A DNA stretch of 39,747 nt from an uncultured Pseudomonadota bacterium (GTDB taxonomy: Bacteria > Myxococcota_A > Bradymonadia > Bradymonadales > GCA-2716585). The DNA is taken from positions 1 through 39,747 of the forward strand of contig CAKZKQ010000548.1 of assembly GCA_937123825.1 (NCBI GenBank). The letters run 5' to 3'. Below are positions 15,332 through 23,276 of this stretch, piece by piece (the stretch's first letter is position 1; each line of letters starts with the position of its first letter). The notes beneath the pieces are model-generated. The model searched no databases, had not been told where the DNA came from, and saw only the letters and a program-made list of their open reading frames with translations. Position numbers and translations under genes: made by a program.

Positions 15332-15455
15332 TGAGCGCAGCGAACGAACCACAAGGGAGCCAAGCGCAGCGCCGGCGACCGAACCACAAGGAAGCCAAGC
15401 GCAGCGCCGGCGACCGAACCGAAAGGGCAGCCAAGCAAAGCGCGGCAACCGAACC
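15332..15455 (-). repeat. Right tandem array of GGTTCGG units (24 + 35 + 35 + 30 bp)
   Basis: Read on the minus strand, these are the same units as on the left but in a different number: 15332-15355 (short), 15356-15390 and 15391-15425 (long), and 15426-15455 (degenerate, ending at the kinase hairpin). Confidence 0.85.
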
Positions 15456-15480
15456 GCTCTCAGCGCCCCGCGCTGAGAGC
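15456..15480 (-). terminator. Hairpin abutting the kinase stop codon
   Basis: GCTCTCAGCGC (15456-15466) and GCGCTGAGAGC (15470-15480) form a perfect 11-bp stem with a 3-base loop, directly next to the kinase stop codon (15481-15483). No T-run follows in the minus direction; the GGTTCGG repeat follows instead. Confidence 0.65.
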
Positions 15481-18400
15481 TCAAATGGCTGTGTTGGAGA
15501 CGCCGGCGCCAGTGGCGCAGCGGAGGGCTTCTTGGCGGTGGTGTTCGGCGTCGCGGCCGCTGCCGAGGTGGTTGAGGGCGACAAAGAGCAGGTGGTGGGC
15601 GTGGAAGTGGGCGCGCAGGTCGTCTTCGCGCTCCTGGGCGCGCTTGAGGATGTTGTGAAGTTCCTGAAGCGCGTCGAGGGCTTTGTCGCCGGTGGAGGTG
15701 AGCACCAGGGAGAGGCTGGCCATGTCGCGGCCGATGTGGGCGATGGGTTGGTGGCCGTAGCCCTGGCCCAGTTCGATAAGATGCTGGCTGTAGCTCTGGG
15801 TGAGGTTGGCGTCGTGGGCGCTCAGGGCGGTCATGGCGACCTGGAGGGCCAAAGCCAGGTTGAGGCTGATGAAGTTGTGCTCGCGGGCGGCGTTGTAGGC
15901 GTCTTCAGCCTCTTTGACGGCGTCCTGACCGTGTCCAGTCAGACGGAGCCATTCGGAGCGGGCGTAGGCCAACAAGCCGTCGACGCGGGCCTGGCGTACG
16001 CGCAGGGCGTGCTGCTGGAGGTGTTCAAGCAGTTCGTTGGCGCGCCCGAGGTGATTTCTGCGGCAGAGCACCATGATGAGCAGCGCCAGCGCCTCGGCCA
16101 GATCGCCGTGGGTGCAGACCGAGCCTTCGGGGTGGGCCTGCACCAATGAGAGGGCCGCGTCGAGATGCTCCTGGGCCAGGATGATGTTGCCGTCGTGGAG
16201 CATCCACTGGGCCAGCCCTGTGCGGGCCTTGAAGCTCAGCGCGACGTCGTTGATGCGCAGCGCACCGCCCAGCGCGGCGTGCCACAGCCCCAGCGCGTCG
16301 GTGGCTTTGCCGTTGCACTGGGCCAATTGTGCTTCAACGCAGCGACCCGCAACCAGCAGGCGCTCATCCATGGTCTGCTCGACCAAGGGCCAGACGGTGT
16401 CCATGATGGCGCGCACGCGGCCAAGCTGCATCATGTCGAGGGCGTGTCGAGCCTGCTCGATGCGCATGGCCGCGCGTCCGGATTGAAGCCCCATGCCCAG
16501 CGTGTCCATAAAGGATTCAAAGCGCTGGAGGTGCTCGATGGCGGCTTCGGACCAACCATCGAGGGCCAGGCGACCTGCGTAGGCCAACGCGCCATCGATG
16601 GCGGGCCAGACAGCACCCATGTGCAGCAGGAGCCGCAGGCGGCAGACGAGCCTGGCAGAGAGCCAGGTGTCAAAGCCGCCGTAGCTGGCGTCGTAGAGTT
16701 GGCGCGCCAGCGCAGCACTCTGGGTAAATTGGCCGTCGGCAAGACCCTGAAGCAGGCGCTCGCGCACGGGGCCGGGCGCCAACTCAAGGTGTTCGGGCGG
16801 CACCAGCCGCAGGACACCGCGACGGGCGAGGTCTTCAAAGATGGGGCCGAGGGTGTCTTCGGTCGATTGGGTCAGCGACACCAGCTTGGAGACCGGCAGC
16901 GGCTGATCAAAGAGGGCCAACAGGAGCAGGAGCGTGCGACCTTGCGCCGGCAGATCATCAAAGAGCGAGGCAGGGCTCAGGCTGCCGGGGTTGGCCTCGG
17001 CGTTGACAGACTCAAAGAGCGGCGCGCCGTTGTCGGCGGTGGCCCCAGAGAGGGTTTGTTGGCCCTCGGGATTGTTGGCGGAGGCGACGATAAAGAGTTT
17101 GTTGGCGGGGGCCTGGGAGGCCAGATGCATCAGAAGCTCTGTCGAGAGCGGATCGAGGTGCTCGACCCCAGAGATGAGCAGCACCACAGGGTTTTGCGCC
17201 ATCATGGTCTGCAACAAGCGCCAGACCAGCCCCAATGTCCAGTCGCGCTTGGAGTGGAAGCCCTTCTGGTAGGTGTCCATGATGCCACAAAGATTCATGG
17301 CCATTTCCACCTCGTGGACGGCCAGACCAATGTTGGACAGGCGATGGATGGCGGCTGCTTCGCTGTGGAAGTCCTCGCTGTAGGCGGCTTGGTGAACGCG
17401 CCCGCCAGCGGGCAGACCAGCACCAAAGCGCACCAACGCCGTGGCCAGTGTGTAGGGCACGCAGCGATCGTCGGCGACCAGGGACAACTCCATGACCTGG
17501 AAGAGGCCTCGGGCGCGGAGCCTGGCGCCAAGCCGATCGGGCAGATGGTCGCGGCCTTGACCCAGGCTGCCGGTCAACGCCACCGCGCTGCCACGTCCGG
17601 CACGGACGCCGTTGGCCAACTGCGACAGGCGCTGGGGCATGGCGTCGGGCTGCGGGACGGGATCAAAGCGGCTGGCTTGCTGGCGCGCTTCGAGCATCGC
17701 CGACGGGATGGACGCGGAAGTCCGCATGCCTTCGGCGCCCGCAAACGAACTGTGGTTGACCTTGAGGTTGTTCGCGGGCAACTGGGCCCGGCTGGACGAA
17801 GGCTGGTTTCCAGCCATCTCAAAGAGATCGGAGGAGCTTTCGACGACCTCGAGTTCTTCGGGGTCAAGCTCGATCATGTCTTCGACGTCCAGCGCCTGCG
17901 CGGCGCCGCTGACCGCCATGGAGCTGGCCTGCTTGAAGAACTCCTCTTCGTGCTGCCGCACCTCTTGCATGAAGAGCGACAGGGAACGATTGTCGGCCTT
18001 GTGACCCGAGGCAAAGAGGTAGCTGATCAACTCCTCATAGAGGGTCCCTGCGCTGTCGACGCGCTGGTTGGGGTCGGACACGAGGCTGGAGTTGATGATC
18101 TGCTCCAGCGCCCGTGGCAGATCCATGACCTGACGGATGGGGCGCACGGAGCCTTCGGCGGCGCGGCGCTGGACCACCCTCGGATCGGGATCGTCGTAGG
18201 GATGAACGCCGCTGATGAGCTCATAGAGGATCAACCCCAGCGAGAAAATGTCGCTGCGGTGGGTCAACGGCTCGTTGCGGGCCTGCTCGGGGGACGCGTA
18301 GAGGAACTGACGGCGGATGTTGTCGCTGGCACCGCCCACCACCTCCAGCGCTCTGGAGATGCCAAAGTCCGTGATCTTCACCTCGCCTTCGAAGCTGATC

Positions 18401-18882
18401 AGGATGTTGGCTGGCGAAAGATCGCGGTGGACGATGTTGAGGGACTCAAAGTTGTAGTCTTTTCGTCGGTGTGCGTAGTCGAGCCCTTTGGCGACCTCGC
18501 TGATGGCAAAGACGGCGATGTCTTGCGGGAAGGGACGACTGACCGAGTTCAACATCCGGCGCACAGTGCCCAGATCGTAACCGGCGACGTGCTCCATCGC
18601 CATGAAGTAGCAGCCCTGCTGCTGCCCCAGGTCCATGACCTGAACGATGTTGGCGTGCGAGAGGCTGACCGTCAGCTTGGCTTCGTCCACGAAGGTGTTG
18701 ACGAAGTGCTCTGAGGCCGACAGGTTGGCAAAGATCTTCTTGACGACCAGGACCTTCTCGAACCCCTCCACGCCACCGCGTTTGGCCTTATAAACCTCGC
18801 CCATTCGCCCCACGGCGATGCGCTCGATCAATTGGTACTTGCCAAACTCCACCGGTTGGGGCAGCAGTTCGCGTCTGGCCAT
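15481..18882 (-). CDS. Ser/Thr protein kinase fused to degenerate AAA-like ATPase and helical-repeat regions
   Basis: The protein has 1133 residues; the ATG at 18880-18882 has AAAGGA about ten bases upstream. Residues about 15-292 are a Hanks-type kinase: glycine loop IAVGRMGEV, ATP-anchoring Lys48, HRDLSPAN (catalytic D154, N159), DFG at 172-174, then SPEQ and DIFSLGLILYEL. The Ser in HRDLSPAN is common in myxobacterial kinases. A linker (about 300-420) includes an acidic stretch and a Ser/Gln-rich part. Residues about 425-600 look like an AAA_16/STAND ATPase, but the P-loop reads TGSLGQGRDHL (438-446), lacking the Lys-Ser/Thr; VVLLISGVEHLD (566-577) is Walker-B-like. The rest is helical, TPR-like. 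There is no membrane segment. It probably phosphorylates proteins in response to a partner sensed by the C-terminal repeats (inference). Confidence 0.93.
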   Translation of the reverse strand: MARRELLPQPVEFGKYQLIERIAVGRMGEVYKAKRGGVEGFEKVLVVKKIFANLSASEHFVNTFVDEAKLTVSLSHANIVQVMDLGQQQGCYFMAMEHVAGYDLGTVRRMLNSVSRPFPQDIAVFAISEVAKGLDYAHRRKDYNFESLNIVHRDLSPANILISFEGEVKITDFGISRALEVVGGASDNIRRQFLYASPEQARNEPLTHRSDIFSLGLILYELISGVHPYDDPDPRVVQRRAAEGSVRPIRQVMDLPRALEQIINSSLVSDPNQRVDSAGTLYEELISYLFASGHKADNRSLSLFMQEVRQHEEEFFKQASSMAVSGAAQALDVEDMIELDPEELEVVESSSDLFEMAGNQPSSSRAQLPANNLKVNHSSFAGAEGMRTSASIPSAMLEARQQASRFDPVPQPDAMPQRLSQLANGVRAGRGSAVALTGSLGQGRDHLPDRLGARLRARGLFQVMELSLVADDRCVPYTLATALVRFGAGLPAGGRVHQAAYSEDFHSEAAAIHRLSNIGLAVHEVEMAMNLCGIMDTYQKGFHSKRDWTLGLVWRLLQTMMAQNPVVLLISGVEHLDPLSTELLMHLASQAPANKLFIVASANNPEGQQTLSGATADNGAPLFESVNAEANPGSLSPASLFDDLPAQGRTLLLLLALFDQPLPVSKLVSLTQSTEDTLGPIFEDLARRGVLRLVPPEHLELAPGPVRERLLQGLADGQFTQSAALARQLYDASYGGFDTWLSARLVCRLRLLLHMGAVWPAIDGALAYAGRLALDGWSEAAIEHLQRFESFMDTLGMGLQSGRAAMRIEQARHALDMMQLGRVRAIMDTVWPLVEQTMDERLLVAGRCVEAQLAQCNGKATDALGLWHAALGGALRINDVALSFKARTGLAQWMLHDGNIILAQEHLDAALSLVQAHPEGSVCTHGDLAEALALLIMVLCRRNHLGRANELLEHLQQHALRVRQARVDGLLAYARSEWLRLTGHGQDAVKEAEDAYNAAREHNFISLNLALALQVAMTALSAHDANLTQSYSQHLIELGQGYGHQPIAHIGRDMASLSLVLTSTGDKALDALQELHNILKRAQEREDDLRAHFHAHHLLFVALNHLGSGRDAEHHRQEALRCATGAGVSNTAI

Positions 18883-19101
18883 GGCTCAATCCTTTATTCA
18901 GCCCGCTGCGCCCACCACAGGGCACACCCGGACCCATTCACACCAACCCCACCCTGGCCCCCACCATCAACGCGATGATTGAACCAAGCAGGACAGCGAC
19001 AGACACAAAGCGCCTGCGCCTGGGCAATGACTCGTGACAAATTCCACACAAACCATCTCTGAGCATACCACCATGGGCCTGTGGGGCAAGGTCGTCGGCG
19101 G

Positions 19102-19659
19102 TCAAAAACTCGCCAGCAAACGCCCCAACGCCGAGATGGCCTCCTCGGGCGAAACCCCCAGGTTGACCGCTGCAGCCTTGGACGCAGGCCCGCTGGACTG
19201 AGAAGGGTTCACTGACGATGGGCGCGGCCCGGTCTGAGCCCCCACCCGACCATTGCCGGGCCGACTCGTCGGCCCCATCGCTGGCGGTGTCAACGGCAAC
19301 TCTTGCAACAAGAGATGCTTGTCCCCCGGCGAGAGCGCCCCCATGTCGACTCGCTCCGTGACAAAGCTGTGGCGCTTGACCAACGCCAGCGCCGATTTTT
19401 CCACGTCGCGGTACTGGGAGATGGGGATTTTGACCGGATCACAGCGAAAGAGCAGCGCATTGCTGTGACCCATCGGGCACAGCGCCACATAGAGCGAGTA
19501 GAGCCCGCCGTCGATCGACAGACCTACGATGTAGGCTCGACACGGCACCGCTGCCCCACCGCCCAACGTCAACGTGGGGGTGTTGAGGCTGCGATGCAGG
19601 CCCACAATCTGCTCTGCTTTGGCTGGAATGGTGCTGCCAGGCGTCAGTGCTTGGAACAT
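19102..19659 (-). CDS. Hypothetical protein between kinase and FHA activator genes
   Basis: I start this 185-residue protein at the ATG at 19657-19659, which has AGGGA about eight bases upstream; the longer reading from 19797 lacks a ribosome site. Residues about 15-110 form a compact domain (TLGGGAAVPCRAYIVGLSID, GGLYSLYVALCPMGHSNALLF, QYRDVEKSALALVKRHSF). Residues 125-165 are a Pro/Ser/Gly-rich linker, and the last 20 (VNLGVSPEEAISALGRLLASF) look like an amphipathic helix that might bind a partner. Three cysteines occur in the first domain. There is no signal peptide. I do not recognise a family. It is flanked by the FHA sigma-54 activator (154 bp upstream) and the kinase (219 bp downstream) on the same strand, so a role in that signalling set is plausible but unproven. 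Confidence 0.7.
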   Translation of the reverse strand: MFQALTPGSTIPAKAEQIVGLHRSLNTPTLTLGGGAAVPCRAYIVGLSIDGGLYSLYVALCPMGHSNALLFRCDPVKIPISQYRDVEKSALALVKRHSFVTERVDMGALSPGDKHLLLQELPLTPPAMGPTSRPGNGRVGAQTGPRPSSVNPSQSSGPASKAAAVNLGVSPEEAISALGRLLASF

Positions 19660-19813
19660 GGTCCCTGTCTTCTCCGGGGTGTGTCTGATCAAGGTTGACG
19701 GCTGCGCCAGATGACGTCGCAGCCCCCAAAGATCCAATCCATCCCAGGTATAACACCGCAAAGAGGCCCGCAGCCAGTTAATCAAGGCCGCCCACAAGAC
19801 GTGGCCACAGCCG

Positions 19814-21262
19814 TCACTTCATCAGGCCGTACTTTTTCAAGAGGCGGTAGAAGTGACGCCGGTCAACCTGAGCCTCCCGCGCGGCCGCGGAGATGTTCTG
19901 GTTGTGCTTCTCAAGCAAGTGCTCAAGGTACTGGCGCTCAAAGTCGGACACCAACTGGTCTTTGGCCTCGCGCAGCGGCACCGAATCCCCCGAGGGGCCC
20001 ACAATCGGCGCCGTCAAGACAGCGTGCGTGCCGTTTGGGTCGCCCATGACGGAGGGCTCCGCAGCGCTGCTGACGCTGCGCTGATCGTTGGTGTTGAGCT
20101 CGCGCTGGAGGTAGGAGGCGGTGATGGCCCCGGTGCACATCGTGGCGGCGCGCTCGACGACATTGCGCAGCTCGCGGATGTTGCCTGGCCAACCGTAGCG
20201 CTGGAGCGTGGCCAACGCATCGGGCGTGACCGTGGCGCGGTGGCCTTGTTTGCGGGCAAGCTGATCGAGGAAAAACTCCACAAGCAGCGGCACATCTTCA
20301 CGGCGCTCGCGCAGCGGCGGCAAACGGAAGCGGACCTTGGCCAGACGGTAGAAGAGATCCTGACGAAAGCGCCCATCGACGATCATCTCATCGAGGTTGC
20401 GGTTGGTCGCCGCCACCACGCGCACATCCACCCGGATCGTGCGCTCACCGCCGACCCGGCGAAACTCGCCCGTCTCCAACACACGCAGGAACTTGGGCTG
20501 GAACTCGCTGTCCATCTCGGCCAGCTCGTCAAAGAAGATGGTGCCGCCGTCGGCCCGCTCAAAAACACCGCGGTGGGTGTAGGTCGCCCCGGAAAACGCC
20601 CCCTTCTCGTGACCAAAAAGCTCGCTCTCAAGCAAGGTCGCCGGGAAGGCTGAGCAGTCAAAGACCACGATCGGACGCGCCGCCCTGCGGCTGTGCTCGT
20701 GGATCGCCCGCGCGATAAGCTCCTTGCCTGTGCCCGTCTCGCCCTCGATCACCACTGAAAGCTCCGAGGGGGCCACCTTGTCCAGAATCGAGAAGACGTC
20801 CCGCAGGCCGGGGCTGCGGCCAATGATGTTTCCGTAGCGGGTCGCGGTAGAGCGCGTGATGGGCTCGGCGTTGACCTCAAGCGTGTAACGGATGTGGGTG
20901 CGCCCCACGCGGAAGACGGTCTGGGGGCTGAGGAAGATCTCGCCGATTTTCAGATCGTTGAGGAACGTGCCGTTGGTGCTGCCCAGATCGATGAGCTTAA
21001 GCTGGCTGCCCTGGCGCAACAACTCGCAGTGGCGCCTGGAGACGGTCCTGTCGGTCAAGACGAGGTCGTTGAGCGGATCGGAGCCCATGCGCATGACGCG
21101 CTTGTCGAAGCTCAACTTCATCCCCTTCTCAGGACCGTCCAGGACCTCCAGGATGGTGCGCTCGCGCTCAAAGACTTCACCCAGCGGACGACCCTCGACT
21201 TCCACGGTCGGAGACTCGTAGACCACACCAGGCTTTTTGGAGTCTGGATTATCTTGACTCAT
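19814..21262 (-). CDS. FHA-domain sigma-54-dependent transcriptional activator
   Basis: In this 482-residue activator an FHA domain (about 37-128: MGSDPLNDLVL, SRRH, DLGSTNGTFLN) replaces the usual receiver or GAF sensor. It is followed by the AAA+ domain (about 147-375) with Walker A GETGTGKE (174-181), GAFSGA at 221-226 (the sigma-54 contact loop, usually GAFTGA), Walker B TIFFDELAEM (241-250) and an arginine-finger region (FRQDLFYRL). The Fis-type helix-turn-helix is at the end (NISAAAREAQVDRRHFYRLL). FHA domains read phospho-threonine, so a Ser/Thr kinase, perhaps the one two genes downstream, is the likely input. I chose the ATG at 21260-21262; a TTG seven codons upstream is possible. 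No -24/-12 promoter is obvious nearby, so its targets probably lie elsewhere. Confidence 0.95.
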   Translation of the reverse strand: MSQDNPDSKKPGVVYESPTVEVEGRPLGEVFERERTILEVLDGPEKGMKLSFDKRVMRMGSDPLNDLVLTDRTVSRRHCELLRQGSQLKLIDLGSTNGTFLNDLKIGEIFLSPQTVFRVGRTHIRYTLEVNAEPITRSTATRYGNIIGRSPGLRDVFSILDKVAPSELSVVIEGETGTGKELIARAIHEHSRRAARPIVVFDCSAFPATLLESELFGHEKGAFSGATYTHRGVFERADGGTIFFDELAEMDSEFQPKFLRVLETGEFRRVGGERTIRVDVRVVAATNRNLDEMIVDGRFRQDLFYRLAKVRFRLPPLRERREDVPLLVEFFLDQLARKQGHRATVTPDALATLQRYGWPGNIRELRNVVERAATMCTGAITASYLQRELNTNDQRSVSSAAEPSVMGDPNGTHAVLTAPIVGPSGDSVPLREAKDQLVSDFERQYLEHLLEKHNQNISAAAREAQVDRRHFYRLLKKYGLMK

Positions 21263-21371
21263 AGAGCCGCATTCGCTCAGCAATCAAAAGTTCACAACCA
21301 GATGGGCACGCACCCATAAAGTCAGGGAGAAACATTACACCATGCAGCATGGGTCCTGCCCCGCTGCGATG

Positions 21372-22931
21372 TCAAGGCAAAGGACCGCCCAGCGACACGC
21401 CCCAACCCCCAACCCAGGGTGAAACCATCCACCGGGGCGCAGCCGCCTGAGGATCATCATCACCGCCCACAGCAAAGAAAATGATCCCGGTCGCCAACGC
21501 CGCACCGCCAGCACCATAAAGGATGATGCTGGTCAACTGAGCCTGGTCCTTGTCATCGAGGATCGTCAACGTGTCGGGCTCCAGGGCTGAGAAGGTAAAA
21601 ACCCCGCCGGTGGCCAGCGCCGCCGCCCCCACCGTGGTAAAGACGATGCCGCCCCAGTTTGGACCAGACTCGGGCACCGCCACCAACGCCTGGGGCAGCT
21701 CCACCTCAAGGGTCTCTTCGGGCGCAATCTCGATCTCGGATGACCAGGGGAAGAAGCCCTCCTGACGAATCTCAACCCGGTGGGCCCCCGGAGAGAGCGT
21801 CTTGGAGACCGTGCCGGGCACCGAGCCGATGTACTGGCCATCGATGAAGACCCGGCCCTGAAGGGTGGCGCTGGCCAACTCGGCCTTGCCGCTGCGCCCC
21901 ACAAGCTCGGTATTGACGTCCGCCGCGCCGCGCAGGTTGAAGACAAAGCTCTGAGACCCGGTCTCGTCCACCGCCGAGAGGCGGACCACCTCTTCAAATT
22001 GACGCTGCCCCACACCGGTGGCCTGCGCCAAAAACTTTGCAGGCCCCGCGGGCAACTCACCCGACCACTTGCCCACGCCCAGACGACGCTTCTCGCCATC
22101 GGGCGAGATGTAGACAATCTCGGCAGTCTCGGGCCTGGCTTTGATGGTCACGGGGACCACCTGGCGGACCAACTCGACGCGCAGCGACTGGGGCTTGGAC
22201 TTGCTGGTGATGGGCTTGATGATGATCTCGGTCTGGACCGGCTCATGGAAGTCTTTCTCGATCCAGACAATGTGCTTGCCTGGGAAGAGCGCCATCGAAT
22301 AAGGGCTCTCGCCCTGGGCACCCCAGGCCTTGTCGTTGAGGTAGACCGTGGCGCCGGGCGGTTCGGTGTAGAACGAAAACGGCACATCCTCAAAAACCGG
22401 GCCGTCCAGATCGACGCCCACGGTCTTGCGCTCGGGCGCATCTTTGCCGGGGGTGGCCATCGCCACCGCGTCGGCCACGTTGGAGCTGGCGCTCAAGACC
22501 ATCTGTTTGTGAAAGATCGGCTCCAGAATCCGGATCTGCTCGGAGACCTCGGCCGCCGCCGCGTCGCTGCTGGCCGCATAGAGTTTCAGGTAGCGCAGCG
22601 CCTCCCCGATCTTCCCCATGCGGTCGTAGGACTGAGCGATGAACTGTAGGAGCTTGGGCACATTGCGCAGCGCGTAGGCCTTCTCAAAACGATCGGCCGC
22701 CGTGGCCCAATCGTTCTTCATAAACGCCGCTCGGCCTTCGGTGTAGAACGCCTTGGAGCGCTCGGTGCGCTCCTCTTCCGACAACTCATCCTGGGCATGC
22801 ACCTCACCGACGGGACACACCAACTGCGCCGCCGACATCGCCAGGCACAACCCCAGGACGCCAAACCACCGCCGCAGCCCAAAGCTCGCGCCGCGACTCT
22901 TCGACGTCCCGCTCACCTCTACACCAGACAT
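21372..22931 (-). CDS. TPR and PEGA domain exported membrane protein
   Basis: The 519 residues start at the ATG at 22929-22931 (GGGG about seven bases upstream); a GTG two codons earlier is less likely. An N-terminal signal with a likely signal-peptidase I site at VHA|QD exports it. Residues about 50-130 are TPR-like (EGRAAFMKNDWATAADRFEK, LLQFIAQSYDRMGKIGEALR). Two PEGA units are visible: FYTEPPGATVYLNDKAWG...YSMALFPGKHIVWI, and GRVFIDGQYIGSVP...LSPGAHRVEIRQEGF. Near the C-terminus two hydrophobic segments (VFTTVGAAALATGGVFTFSA and ILYGAGGAALATGIIFFAVG) should anchor it in the inner membrane with the PEGA repeats in the periplasm. PEGA proteins are thought to bind surface or wall components; the role here is not known. 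It is the first gene of the minus-strand set and is transcribed away from the large TPR gene. Confidence 0.9.
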   Translation of the reverse strand: MSGVEVSGTSKSRGASFGLRRWFGVLGLCLAMSAAQLVCPVGEVHAQDELSEEERTERSKAFYTEGRAAFMKNDWATAADRFEKAYALRNVPKLLQFIAQSYDRMGKIGEALRYLKLYAASSDAAAAEVSEQIRILEPIFHKQMVLSASSNVADAVAMATPGKDAPERKTVGVDLDGPVFEDVPFSFYTEPPGATVYLNDKAWGAQGESPYSMALFPGKHIVWIEKDFHEPVQTEIIIKPITSKSKPQSLRVELVRQVVPVTIKARPETAEIVYISPDGEKRRLGVGKWSGELPAGPAKFLAQATGVGQRQFEEVVRLSAVDETGSQSFVFNLRGAADVNTELVGRSGKAELASATLQGRVFIDGQYIGSVPGTVSKTLSPGAHRVEIRQEGFFPWSSEIEIAPEETLEVELPQALVAVPESGPNWGGIVFTTVGAAALATGGVFTFSALEPDTLTILDDKDQAQLTSIILYGAGGAALATGIIFFAVGGDDDPQAAAPRWMVSPWVGGWGVSLGGPLP

Positions 22932-23276
22932 ATCCACCCCTCACGCGGGCCAATCCAAACACACCGCCTCAGCACCCTCCCAGCCCATCATTCCCCCCAA
23001 AAGGGACCGGACCGGTCCACACCGCGGCGCTCATCGCACACAAACCCGATGCCAAAAGGCCGAACTTACGTGCACCATCGATGAGTTCTAGCACAGCGCA
23101 ACACCACACTCCACCAAGAGCGCCAGGCCGCCGACAAAACCCCCCGCTTTTCATCGACAACACCGTTTCAACGTCCCTGAACCCACAGAAGACTGGACAA
23201 AAGCACCAAAAGCGAACCACATTCAGCATTGGAGCAAGCGCAAACAGTGTGATAATCTGAGCACCGGCCAAAGAAA
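22932..23276. other. 345-bp divergent promoter region
   Basis: The region separates the PEGA protein gene (minus) from the large TPR protein gene (plus). A sigma-70-like promoter for the plus gene is listed separately. No clear boxes for the minus gene and no small gene are seen. Confidence 0.5.
23229..23256 (+). promoter_or_regulatory. Sigma-70-like promoter for the TPR protein gene
   Basis: TTGGAG (23229-23234) and GATAAT (23251-23256) are separated by 16 bp. Transcription would begin near 23263, about 15 bases before the first ATG at 23277 and 65 before the second ATG at 23328. Confidence 0.5.

Larger units (their letters stand above)
14632..15455. repeat. Composite inverted-repeat element between convergent genes
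   Basis: The element fills the whole gap between the LolC/E hairpin and the kinase hairpin. From outside in on each side it has a tandem array of short GGTTCGG-type units, then a 174-bp arm, then a shared 250-bp centre (14908-15157). The arms are inverted copies matching at about 162 of 174 positions by my hand alignment, without gaps. No transposase is encoded; frames inside are products of the repeats. A smaller hairpin lies in the centre (GGCGA/TCGCC at 15076-15088). It could be two inverted copies of a non-coding repeat, a non-autonomous mobile element, or the source of a long structured RNA. No target-site duplication is obvious. Confidence 0.85.

Noticed and set aside
14632..15455. CRISPR array or small genes in the repeat element
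   Set aside because: The 24/35-bp units are adjacent with no unique spacers, and frames inside arise from the repeated sequence.
16165..18714. 849-codon open frame on the plus strand
   Set aside because: It lies antisense to the Ser/Thr kinase gene; the real kinase motifs are on the minus strand.
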